Below the pieces are notes generated by a model. It was given only the letters and a program-made list of their open reading frames with translations. It did no database searches and was not told the origin of the DNA. Of a stretch of DNA of 14,741 bases, positions 1 through 6,714 are shown in pieces; position 1 is the first letter of the stretch; the number at the start of each line of letters is the position of its first letter. A program made the translations under genes and the position numbers. This DNA is from QHWK01 sp035315685 (GTDB lineage: Bacteria; Acidobacteriota; Vicinamibacteria; Vicinamibacterales; CAVVIG01). Where the stretch lies: NCBI GenBank assembly GCA_035315685.1, contig DATFXR010000483.1:1-14741 (forward strand), in the 5' to 3' direction.

Positions 1-351
1 CGGGTCGCCCTGCGGCGAACCGGCATCGACCCAGCGAACGATCGTGTCGATCTGCTCATCGGTAAGCGACATGTCGTTCTTGAACTTCTGCACGCCGACG
101 GTCTTGTCGATGTGCCACGGCGGCATCTGCCGCGTGGCGACGCGCTCCTTGATCGATCGCGCCCAGGGCCTCGCATCCTGATAGGTGATGAGCGACATCG
201 GCGCGATGGAGTTCGGCTGATGGCACTCCTGGCACTTGGCCTGGAAAATGGGAGCCACGTCTTTCGTGAACGTCACATTCTTCGGAGCGTCAGCCGCGAA
301 AACAGGTGCGGCAATCGCCAGAACAGTCCCGGCTGCAAACAGACGGAGCAT
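1..351 (-). CDS. c-type cytochrome, N-terminal part (cut by window edge)
   Basis: The frame is open from an ATG at 351 to the window edge, giving 117 residues; the C-terminus lies outside. Residues 1-20 form a Sec signal peptide ending near VFA-AD. A single haem c site CQECH covers residues 40-44, in the context DVAPIFQAKCQECHQPNSIA. It is followed by PMSLITYQDARPW (51-63), MPPWH (76-80) and SLTDEQIDTIVRWVDAG, the layout of the periplasmic 'PPW' cytochromes common in Acidobacteriota, which often carry a further C-terminal domain not visible here. A strong Shine-Dalgarno (GGGGAGG, 6 nt before ATG) supports the start. It probably transfers electrons in the periplasm. It is divergent from the Omp85/sulfite-oxidase pair, so it could be the electron acceptor of that enzyme; that link is inference. 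Confidence 0.88.
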   Translation of the reverse strand, partial: MLRLFAAGTVLAIAAPVFAADAPKNVTFTKDVAPIFQAKCQECHQPNSIAPMSLITYQDARPWARSIKERVATRQMPPWHIDKTVGVQKFKNDMSLTDEQIDTIVRWVDAGSPQGDP

Positions 352-382
352 CAGCTTCCTCCCCTTCCGCTCGTACGTGGAC

Positions 383-411
383 ACAATACCTCCTGGATAT
401 TCTCAAGCCAA
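383..411 (-). promoter_or_regulatory. candidate sigma70-type promoter for the cytochrome gene
   Basis: On the minus strand TTGGCT (406-411) and TATTGT (383-388) are separated by 17 bp, each matching four of six consensus bases. It lies about 30 bp upstream of the cytochrome start, in the 110-bp divergent spacer. Only pattern matching supports it. Confidence 0.33.
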
Positions 412-436
412 AGCGGTTGCTTTTCAACCAATTAGG

Positions 437-442
437 TACAAT
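437..442 (+). promoter_or_regulatory. possible -10 box for the Omp85-type gene
   Basis: TACAAT matches the -10 consensus at five of six bases and lies 19 bp before the ATG at 462. No good -35 box lies at the usual spacing; TTGCTT at 417-422 is only 14 bp away. A 5-bp hairpin (GGTTG, 5-nt loop, CAACC; 415-429) overlaps the region. The gene has no clear Shine-Dalgarno, so a short leader is possible. Weak support. Confidence 0.22.
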
Positions 443-461
443 TTCTTGTCTCCGCACGTCC

Positions 462-1754
462 ATGCGCGCGTTCCCGCTCCTCCTGTCCGTTTGGCTCGGC
501 TGCGTCGTGGTTGGCATCCCCGCCGTTCACGCACAGGACCCACCGGATCAGTCGAACGAGCGGCCCGCTGAGGCGACGGAGGCCGCGTCCACGCCGAGCC
601 GTCCGTTCGAGGGGACGCTCGACGTCGGCGACCTCTGGCGAAAGGTCCGGCACAAGGACCCTTCGCTCTTCCCAGATGACCCGGCCCACGCGCGGGACGA
701 GGGACGATTCCTCGTGTTCGCGCCGTCGATCGGATCACGGCCTGCGACGGGCCTCACCCTCGGTCTCAACGCCAACATGGCTTTCTTCCGGGGCGGAGAC
801 AGCGCGTCGACACACCTGTCAACGCTGGCGGGCGGTTTTCGTGTGTCTCAGAAGAAGCAGGTGCTCTCGAATCTCCGCTACTCGGTCTTCGGACGCGACG
901 ACAACTGGTACTTCGACGGCGACAACCGCGCGAACTGGACCTCGATCAACGCGTACGGCCTCGGGGGGTCTTCGAGCGCCGGCGGCACTGCCAACCTGAA
1001 GTTCGACTTGCTGCGGTTTTACGAGGCCGCCTATCGACGCGTGAAGCCGGGGCTGTTCGTCGGCGGCGGCCTCAACGTGAACAATCGCTACAACATTCGC
1101 GCCGGGGAACCCGAGCCGAACCTCGCCAGCTCGGCATACGTCACCTACACGCTCGAGCACGGCTTTCCGCTCGATCATCAGCTGGTTGCCGGCGCCAACG
1201 TCGCCGTGCGATTCGACACCCGCGACAACGCGATCAACGCGGAGCGTGGCTGGCTCGCGGCGACGACCTATCGCACGTTCTTCAAGGGGTTGCTCGGCGG
1301 CGACGCCACCTACCAGCAGTTGACGGTCGACCTGCGGACCTACAAGTCGCTCACCCGCACGGGATCGCAGCGCATTGCGTTCTGGATGATCACCGACCTC
1401 GTCACCGGCGGCGTCGCGCCGTTTCTGGACCTGCCGACCACCGGCAGCGACGCCCGCTCGGGCCGCGGCTACACCGAGGGGCTCAACCGCGGCGAGCATC
1501 TCGCGTACGGCGAGGTCGAGTACCGAGGGGCGCTGACGCCGAACGGGCTTGCCGGCTTCGTCGCGTTCTTCAACACGACGACGATTGGCAGTTCGGACAC
1601 CGGCGCGCACCTGTTCGAAAACGCGAAGCCGGCGGCGGGGCTAGGACTGCGGCTGCTCCTGAACAAGCGGTCACGCACGAATTTTTATACCGACTGGGGC
1701 TGGGGGACGGGCGGATCGCGCGGGTTCTACCTCGGTATCCAGGAGGCGTTCTGA
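462..1754 (+). CDS. Omp85/BamA-type outer-membrane beta-barrel protein without POTRA domains
   Basis: The product has 430 residues, with a Sec signal peptide at 1-25 (hydrophobic LLLSVWLGCVVVG, cleavage near VHA-Q). A short linker follows, then from about residue 82 a barrel rich in alternating beta strands to the end. Features of the bacterial surface antigen (Omp85) fold are RFDTRDNAINAERGW, the conserved RGY at 335-337 (GRGYTEGLNRG) and a C-terminal beta-signal ending in phenylalanine (GFYLGIQEAF). BamA and TamA carry POTRA repeats before the barrel; only about 55 residues are available here, so none fits. The role is unknown: small-molecule or protein transport, or enzyme anchoring. The open frame extends upstream, but ATG 462 directly precedes the signal peptide. 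It lies 43 bp before the molybdoenzyme gene, probably in one transcript. Confidence 0.87.
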   Translation: MRAFPLLLSVWLGCVVVGIPAVHAQDPPDQSNERPAEATEAASTPSRPFEGTLDVGDLWRKVRHKDPSLFPDDPAHARDEGRFLVFAPSIGSRPATGLTLGLNANMAFFRGGDSASTHLSTLAGGFRVSQKKQVLSNLRYSVFGRDDNWYFDGDNRANWTSINAYGLGGSSSAGGTANLKFDLLRFYEAAYRRVKPGLFVGGGLNVNNRYNIRAGEPEPNLASSAYVTYTLEHGFPLDHQLVAGANVAVRFDTRDNAINAERGWLAATTYRTFFKGLLGGDATYQQLTVDLRTYKSLTRTGSQRIAFWMITDLVTGGVAPFLDLPTTGSDARSGRGYTEGLNRGEHLAYGEVEYRGALTPNGLAGFVAFFNTTTIGSSDTGAHLFENAKPAAGLGLRLLLNKRSRTNFYTDWGWGTGGSRGFYLGIQEAF

Positions 1755-1797
1755 TTGCGTTAGAATCCTCGACGGCTTGAAGCCGGAGGCATTGCAT

Positions 1798-2964
1798 ATG
1801 GCGAATGAGCGCTCGCGGCGGGAGATTCTCAAAGGTGGCCTCGCGGCCGCAGGACTCGGCGTGCTCGGCGTCCCCGAGTGGGTGCTGCCGGCGCTCGCGC
1901 AGGGCGAGACCGTCGTCCAGTTCACCGACATTCCCGACAACGTCCGGTGGGACACGCCGCCCGATCGCCGGTTGCTCGACGTCCGGACGATCGAGGGGCC
2001 GTTCACGCCGGCGGACAAGTACGCGACGACGCAGCACTACGGCCATCCCGAGGTCGATCCCGCGACGTTCAAGCTGAAGATTTCAGGCCTGGTCGACAAG
2101 CCGCTGCAGCTGTCGCTCGACGACCTCAAGAAGATGGGCGCGACCGACATCGTGGTCGGCTTCGAGTGCTCCGGCAACCGCGGGCCGATCCAGGGCCTCT
2201 GCGGCAACGGCAAGTGGACCGGTGTGCCGCTGAAGAAGGTCCTCGACACCGCGGGCGTGAAGCCGGCGGCGCGCGAGTTCGTCTTCTTCGGCGCCGACAA
2301 GGGCGAGGAAGAAGTCGAGTGGCGCACGCAGAAGTACAAGATCGACGTGCCGTTCGGCCGCGCACTGAACCGCGAGAAGGCGATGTCGGACGCGCCATTC
2401 CTCACCTGGGCGCTCAACGGCGAGCCGCTCTCGAAGCATCAGGGCAAGCCGCTTCGTCTGCTCGTGCCGGGCTGGTACGGCGTCGCCAATGTGAAGTGGC
2501 TGTCGCAGATTCACATTCAGGAAGACGCGTACCTCGGCAAATACCAGGCGCGCTGGTACCGCACCGTGCGCGGCGAGATGATCGACGGCGAGATGAAGTA
2601 CATGGAGACCGCCGTCACGCACATGAACCCGAAGTCGTTCGTCGCGCGCGTCACCAAGAACGGGAGCGCCTGCAAGGTGCTGGGCGTGATCCTGAACGAC
2701 GGCACCGGAATCAAGTCGGTCGAAGTGAAGGTGGACGAGGGCGCCTGGCAGGCGGCGACGCTCGACCCGGCGACGGCGAAAGACAAATACGGCTGGAAGC
2801 TGTTCACCTACACATGGAACAACCCGACGCCGGGCGAGCACACCCTGGTGTCGCGGGTGACCCAGGTTGATGGCAAGGTCCAGCCGACCGAGCAGGAGCT
2901 CGAGTCGAAGAAGTCGTTCCTGGAGCAGAATTCGCAGGCGCCTCGGAAGGTGAAGATAGCCTGA
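1798..2964 (+). CDS. Tat-exported sulfite oxidase-family molybdopterin enzyme (SoxC/SorA-like)
   Basis: The product has 388 residues. A twin-arginine signal (SRREILKG, residues 6-13, then a hydrophobic stretch and ALA-Q near 32-35) indicates export of the folded cofactor-loaded enzyme. The oxidoreductase molybdopterin-binding domain covers about 75-250: FECSGN holds the molybdenum-ligand cysteine C124, followed by GNGKWTGVPL and KPLRLLVPGWYGVANVKW (217-234), all typical of SoxC/SorA/plant sulfite oxidases. Residues from about 270 fit the Mo-co dimerisation domain. There is no fused haem or cytochrome domain, so a separate acceptor is needed; the divergent cytochrome is a candidate. Substrate (sulfite or another oxyanion or sulfoxide) cannot be told from sequence. 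ATG 1798 has GGAGG 8 nt upstream; an in-frame TTG at 1777 is less likely. Confidence 0.93.
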   Translation: MANERSRREILKGGLAAAGLGVLGVPEWVLPALAQGETVVQFTDIPDNVRWDTPPDRRLLDVRTIEGPFTPADKYATTQHYGHPEVDPATFKLKISGLVDKPLQLSLDDLKKMGATDIVVGFECSGNRGPIQGLCGNGKWTGVPLKKVLDTAGVKPAAREFVFFGADKGEEEVEWRTQKYKIDVPFGRALNREKAMSDAPFLTWALNGEPLSKHQGKPLRLLVPGWYGVANVKWLSQIHIQEDAYLGKYQARWYRTVRGEMIDGEMKYMETAVTHMNPKSFVARVTKNGSACKVLGVILNDGTGIKSVEVKVDEGAWQAATLDPATAKDKYGWKLFTYTWNNPTPGEHTLVSRVTQVDGKVQPTEQELESKKSFLEQNSQAPRKVKIA

Positions 2965-2967
2965 GAG

Positions 2968-3027
2968 ATGGCTGATGGCTCAGGGCTGATGGCTGAAATG
3001 GTCCATCAGCCATTAGCCATCAGCCAT
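2968..3027. repeat. double-stem hairpin of GATGGCT units between convergent genes
   Basis: The outer arms 2968-2980 and 3015-3027 (ATGGCTGATGGCT and its complement) pair perfectly over 13 bp. After a 3x3 internal loop, 2984-2992 and 3003-3011 (GGCTGATGG and its complement) pair over 9 bp, around a 10-nt loop. A further CCATCAGC lies at 3033-3040. It sits between the stops of two convergent genes (2964 and 3042), so it may act as a bidirectional transcription barrier or mRNA 3' end. Neither side has a T-tract, so it is not a canonical intrinsic terminator. Confidence 0.8.
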
Positions 3028-3041
3028 TGACACCATCAGCA

Positions 3042-3758
3042 CTACGGATACCACGCGGCATCGCGGAACTCGATGCCGCGTCCGAGTCGTCTTCTGAACT
3101 CTTCAATCGTCGCGGCGCGGTTGGGCATCGCGGTCCCGTTCGACACCCAGCTCTGATCGTAGTGATAGAGGTAGACCACCTTCGGTTTGAACGCGTTGAC
3201 GCATTCAGCCGCGGCTGACGGCGCCATGCGTTCGAGCGGCAGATTCATCGGCACGAAGGCGACGTCGATGTCGCGCAACGCCCGGATCTCGGGGACGCAT
3301 TCGGTCACGCCCGCGACATACAGCCGCTTGCCGGCGAGCGTCACCACGTAGCCGTTGGCCTTTCCCTTCGGATGTGACGATTCGCCCGGCTTGATGTCGT
3401 ACGCCGCGATCGCCTCCACCGTGACGCCGTCCACGGTCTTCGTCTCGCCATTCGCAATCACGATCCCGGTGTCGAGCTTCGCGTGCGACGCCGGCGGCAC
3501 CAGCACCGGTGCACCGGGCTTGCGCAGCTGCTCGATCGCTTTCGGATCCAGATGGTGAATCGGATCGTCGGTGACGAGAATCAGATCGGCCGGTTTCGCG
3601 CGCGTCAGGTCGGCGCGGGTCCACGGGTCGATCTGCACCACCTTGCCGCCACCTTCGAGCTGCACGCTCGCATGCAGCAGCGGCGTGATCACGACGTCGC
3701 CGGGCGCCTCCGCCGCCGCCAGCGTAATCAGCAGGAACCGGAACACGTCTGAGGTCAT
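3042..3758 (-). CDS. metallo-beta-lactamase-fold protein (UlaG-like) with altered metal-ligand motifs
   Basis: The product has 238 residues with a short hydrophobic leader (1-16). The body follows the COG2220/UlaG-like pattern: VVQIDPWTRADL, ADLILVTD, LDPKAIEQLRKPG, VTVEAIAAYDIKPG, HPKGKANGYVVTLAGKRLYVAG, DVAFVPMNLP, KPKVVYLYHYD and a C-terminal FRDAAWYP. The motif that normally reads HxHxDH or DxHGDH is TDDPIHHLD here (63-71), and the usual AGDTE is AGVTE (149-153), which removes the metal-bridging aspartate. Flanking fold residues are intact, so this looks like a variant subgroup rather than a decaying gene. It may bind metal differently or have lost hydrolase activity. ATG 3758 has AGGAGG about 10 nt upstream. 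It points the same way as prfC but is separated from it by a repeat-rich spacer of 161 bp. Confidence 0.85.
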   Translation of the reverse strand: MTSDVFRFLLITLAAAEAPGDVVITPLLHASVQLEGGGKVVQIDPWTRADLTRAKPADLILVTDDPIHHLDPKAIEQLRKPGAPVLVPPASHAKLDTGIVIANGETKTVDGVTVEAIAAYDIKPGESSHPKGKANGYVVTLAGKRLYVAGVTECVPEIRALRDIDVAFVPMNLPLERMAPSAAAECVNAFKPKVVYLYHYDQSWVSNGTAMPNRAATIEEFRRRLGRGIEFRDAAWYP

Positions 3759-3799
3759 GAGAATTCACCCTCCTGAACTCGCGGCGAACCGTGGAGTGC

Positions 3800-3906
3800 G
3801 GGACCGATAGGCCCATGGGCTTGGTGGGGACGGATCGATCAGTCCTACCCTACCCGCCCATGGGCCCATCGGTCCCACGCTCGCCAGGGGCCCATCGGTC
3901 CCACGC
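3800..3906. repeat. inverted and direct repeat cluster with GCCCATGGGC cores
   Basis: The 21-nt arms 3800-3820 and 3856-3876 are inverted copies with one mismatch; each contains the perfect palindrome GCCCATGGGC. The 35-nt interior (3821-3855) is itself roughly self-complementary around GATCGATC, so the whole can extend into one long hairpin. A 19-nt piece of the right arm (GGGCCCATCGGTCCCACGC, 3862-3880) recurs at 3888-3906, offset by 26 bp. A short GCGCGC-GAA-GCGCGC hairpin follows, 10 bp before the prfC stop. It fills the spacer between two minus-strand genes (prfC upstream, MBL-fold gene downstream) and could end or stabilise the prfC transcript. Confidence 0.82.
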
Positions 3907-3919
3907 GCGCGAAGCGCGC

Positions 3920-5536
3920 CTAGGTCGGGGACTCTGCCAGCAGCGTCACCGTGGGATGCTGCCGCTCGAAGTACTGCACTTCCCACTCCGACGCGAACAG
4001 GATCACGCGGCGCTCGAGGCGGTCCAGCGCCACCACCGCGCCGCCGCCGAGCGACGGGATCCGGATCCCGGAATCGGCGAGCCATCGTGCCGCGGCGTAC
4101 GGCGCCGAGTCGACCTGCGCGTCGACGCCATATTCGGTGCGCAGGCGGCTCGTGATCACGTCGAGCTGCAGCGCGCCGACGACGCCGACAATCGGCTCGC
4201 GGCGCTGACCCTCGATGTAGAACAGCTGCATCAACCCTTCTTCTTCGAGTTGCTGCAGGCCCTCGTCGAACTGCTTGTAGCGTGTGTCGTTGAGCCGCGC
4301 GCGCCCGAAATGCTCGGCCGGAAACCGCGGCACGTCGCTGAATCGCAGCGGCACGCCGGTGTGCAGCGTGTCGCCGATGGTGAACTGACCGGGATTCACG
4401 AGCCCGAGGATATCGCCGGCGTACGCTTCGTTCACGGTCTCGCGGTCGCGGCCGAAGAACCGGTAGGCGCGCGACGCGCGGATCGGACGGCCGACCCGGC
4501 TGTTCATGACGGCCATGTCCTTGGTGAACCGGCCCGAACAGACGCGAACGAACGCGACCCGGTCGCGGTGCCGCGGGTCCATGTTCGCCTGAATCTTGAA
4601 CACGAAGCCGGTGAAGCGCTCGTCAGTCGGGCTGACTACGCCGCCGTCGCTGAGGCGAGGCTGTGGCGCGGGCGCGAGCTCGACGATCGCGCGCAGGAAC
4701 GGCTCGAGCCCGAAGTTGGTGAGCGCACTGCCGAAGAAAACCGGCGTCTGGCGCCCGGCGCGATACTCGTCGACGTCGTAGGCGGTGCCGGCGGCGCGGA
4801 TGACGTCGAGCGATTCGATGAAGTGCGCGTAGACGTTGTCGCCGATCAGCGCGCGGGCTGCCGGATCGTCCAGCGACGCGATGTCCACCGGCGCGCGGAA
4901 TTGCCCCTGCGCTTCGCGCTCGTAGAGGAGCAGGTGCTTGCGATCGATGTCGTAGACGCCGCGGAATGCGTCGGCGCTGCCGACCGGCCAGTTGACCGGC
5001 GCCGCGGCAATGCCGAGCGTGCGCTCGAGGTCGTCGAGCAGTTCGAGCGGATCGCGCGCCGGGCGATCGAGCTTGTTGATGAAGGTGAGGATCGGCAGGC
5101 GGTGGCGGCGGCACACCTCGAACAGCTTGCGGGTCTGGTCCTCGACGCCGTTCGCGGCGTCGATCACCATCACGACGCTGTCGGCCGCGATCAGCGCCCG
5201 ATAGGTGTCTTCACTGAAATCCTTGTGGCCGGGCGTATCGAGCAGCGCGATGCGGCGGCCGTCGAGCTCGAACTCGAGCGCGGCTGCGGTAATCGAGATT
5301 CCACGCTCCTGCTCGAGCGCCATCCAGTCCGACGTGGCGTGCCGGCGCGCTTTTCTTCCGCGCACTGCGCCGGCAAGTTCGATCGCGCCGGCATACAGCA
5401 GCAGCTTCTCGGTGAGCGTCGTCTTGCCGGCGTCGGGGTGCGAGATGATCGCGAAAGTCCGCCGGCGCGCGACTTCGCGTTCGAGCTCACCGCTGGTTGA
5501 TGCGTCACTCTGGACGTGCTCCTGGTCGACGGACAT
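3920..5536 (-). CDS. prfC: peptide chain release factor 3 (RF3)
   Basis: The product has 538 residues, close to the usual 525-540. RF3 is a cytoplasmic GTPase that recycles RF1/RF2 from the ribosome after peptide release. GTPase motifs: G1 SHPDAGKTT (32-40), switch region TSDWMALEQERGISIT (68-83), G3 DTPGH (100-104, within DTPGHKDFSEDTYRAL, typical of RF3 rather than EF-G) and G4 NKLD (154-157, in FINKLDRPARDPLELLDD). The domain II/III sequence FVFKIQANMDPRHRDRVAFVRVCSG and PRFPAEHFGRARL also match RF3. The frame extends to 5671, but ATG 5536 begins the conserved protein. There is no well-spaced Shine-Dalgarno (GGAG sits 1 nt before ATG), and only 14 bp separate it from the divergent pseudouridine synthase start. 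Confidence 0.97.
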   Translation of the reverse strand: MSVDQEHVQSDASTSGELEREVARRRTFAIISHPDAGKTTLTEKLLLYAGAIELAGAVRGRKARRHATSDWMALEQERGISITAAALEFELDGRRIALLDTPGHKDFSEDTYRALIAADSVVMVIDAANGVEDQTRKLFEVCRRHRLPILTFINKLDRPARDPLELLDDLERTLGIAAAPVNWPVGSADAFRGVYDIDRKHLLLYEREAQGQFRAPVDIASLDDPAARALIGDNVYAHFIESLDVIRAAGTAYDVDEYRAGRQTPVFFGSALTNFGLEPFLRAIVELAPAPQPRLSDGGVVSPTDERFTGFVFKIQANMDPRHRDRVAFVRVCSGRFTKDMAVMNSRVGRPIRASRAYRFFGRDRETVNEAYAGDILGLVNPGQFTIGDTLHTGVPLRFSDVPRFPAEHFGRARLNDTRYKQFDEGLQQLEEEGLMQLFYIEGQRREPIVGVVGALQLDVITSRLRTEYGVDAQVDSAPYAAARWLADSGIRIPSLGGGAVVALDRLERRVILFASEWEVQYFERQHPTVTLLAESPT

Positions 5537-5550
5537 GCTCCAATAATGCC

Positions 5551-6534
5551 ATGTCCCCGTCGCTGCGCACGCTGGTTGCCGATCGCGGCGACGCCGGCGT
5601 GCGGCTCGATCGCGTGCTGCGCCGTCACCTCGCCGACGTGCAGACGGCCACCCGCACGCGGGTACAGGCATGGATCGCCGGCGGCTGCGTGACGGTGAAC
5701 GGCCGGCCGGTCCAGCGTGTCGCCGCGCGTGCGGCGCTCGGCGATCGGGTCTCGGTCACGATTCCCGATGCGATGCCGCGGCTGGCGATGCGCGGCGAAG
5801 ACCTCGCCCTCGACGTCCTCTACGAAGACGACTCGTTCATCGCGATCAACAAGCCGGCCGGCATGGTCGTGCATCCGGCGTTCAAGCATCCGACCGGGAC
5901 GCTCATGAACGCGCTGCTCGGTCGCGCGCGGCGGTGGACGTCCGGGCAGCGACCGTCGATCGTCGGACGGCTCGACAAGCTGACCTCGGGCATCGTCGTC
6001 GCGGCCAAGACGCGCGAGGTGCACGCGTCCCTGCAGGCGACGCTGCACGGGGACGGCGAGCGCTCGAAGATCTATCTGGCGCTCGTCTACGGCCGCATCA
6101 ACGTCGCGCGCGGCGCCATCGATCTCCGGCTGGCGCCCGACCGGCGCGACCGCCGACGTGTGGTCGCGTCGGCTGACACCGGCGCCCACAGCGTCACGAC
6201 GTTCGAGCGCCGCGCGCGCGTGGCCGCGCCGCGGACAGGACTGGCGCTGCTGCAGTGTGCGCTCGTCACCGGCCGGCGCCATCAGATCCGGGCGCACCTG
6301 CAGGCGCGCGGCTGGCCGATCGTCGGCGATCCGGTGTACGGCGAGCCGCGCTGGCGAGCCGTCGAGGATCCGATGCTGTCAGCCGCGCTGCGCGCCTTTC
6401 CGCGGCAGGCGCTCCACGCCGCACACGTGTCGTTCGTGCATCCGATCACACGGCGCGTCGTGGCGATCGACGCGCCGCTGCCGGCGGACTTCGCGTCGCT
6501 GCTGGAGACCGCTGGCTTGCGGGGTGACGTTTAA
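5551..6534 (+). CDS. RluA-family 23S rRNA pseudouridine synthase (RluD-like) with S4 domain
   Basis: The product has 327 residues, typical of RluC/RluD. Residues about 15-72 form an S4 RNA-binding domain (RLDRVLRRHLADVQTATRTRVQAWI, then VTVNGRPV). The catalytic domain starts near 88 with VLYEDDSFIAINKPAGMVVHPA. The catalytic aspartate is D142 in GRLDKLTSGIVVAAKT; the family usually has HRLD at this place, so histidine is replaced by glycine. GRRHQIRAHLQARGWPIVGDPVYG is the conserved C-terminal signature. It should isomerise uridines in 23S rRNA; which positions cannot be told from sequence. ATG 5551 lacks a Shine-Dalgarno, so initiation may be leaderless or weak. The stop TAA (6532-6534) is the first triplet of the downstream repeat arm. 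Confidence 0.93.
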   Translation: MSPSLRTLVADRGDAGVRLDRVLRRHLADVQTATRTRVQAWIAGGCVTVNGRPVQRVAARAALGDRVSVTIPDAMPRLAMRGEDLALDVLYEDDSFIAINKPAGMVVHPAFKHPTGTLMNALLGRARRWTSGQRPSIVGRLDKLTSGIVVAAKTREVHASLQATLHGDGERSKIYLALVYGRINVARGAIDLRLAPDRRDRRRVVASADTGAHSVTTFERRARVAAPRTGLALLQCALVTGRRHQIRAHLQARGWPIVGDPVYGEPRWRAVEDPMLSAALRAFPRQALHAAHVSFVHPITRRVVAIDAPLPADFASLLETAGLRGDV

Positions 6535-6575
6535 CCGCAGAGACCGCAGAGAACGCAGAGCGGAGGCGTGCGACC

Positions 6576-6597
6576 GACGGCTGGCTCGCCAGCCGTC
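6576..6597 (+). terminator. stem-loop, possible transcript end (no T-tract)
   Basis: GACGGCTGGC and GCCAGCCGTC are exact complements separated by TC, so a stem of at least 9 bp with a CTCG loop can form 42 bp after the pseudouridine synthase stop. No run of T follows, so intrinsic termination is uncertain. Confidence 0.4.
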
Positions 6598-6651
6598 ACG
6601 CGCACGCATGTCTCTTCGCGTCACGCTGCCTTCGCGAACTGGATGTGTTCC

Positions 6652-6683
6652 GCTTCGTGGCTTCGTGGCTTCGTAGCTTCGTG
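6652..6683 (+). repeat. four tandem 8-bp units GCTTCGT(G/A)
   Basis: Units at 6652, 6660, 6668 and 6676 read GCTTCGTG, GCTTCGTG, GCTTCGTA and GCTTCGTG. The same CTTCGTG word builds the right arm of the inverted repeat at 8712-8780. Confidence 0.85.
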
Positions 6684-6714
6684 GTTCGGTCTCTGTGACT
6701 CTGTGTCTCTGTGG

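Noticed and set aside
1755..1797. TAGAAT at 1761-1766 as a separate promoter for the molybdoenzyme
   Set aside because: It resembles a -10 box, but no acceptable -35 box lies 16-18 bp upstream; cotranscription with the barrel gene is simpler.
3042..3758. Treating the MBL-fold gene as a pseudogene
   Set aside because: The frame is intact with a good ribosome binding site, and conserved fold residues are kept on both sides of the altered motifs.
2968..3906. Possible CRISPR array from the clustered repeats
   Set aside because: There are no regularly spaced identical repeats with unique spacers, and no cas genes; the structure is inverted and short-period.
3791..5500. Plus-strand ORF of 569 codons opposite prfC
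   Set aside because: It is an antisense frame of an unmistakable RF3 gene. The translation is rich in R, A, D and E in low-complexity fashion and has no recognisable domain; such shadows are expected at high GC.
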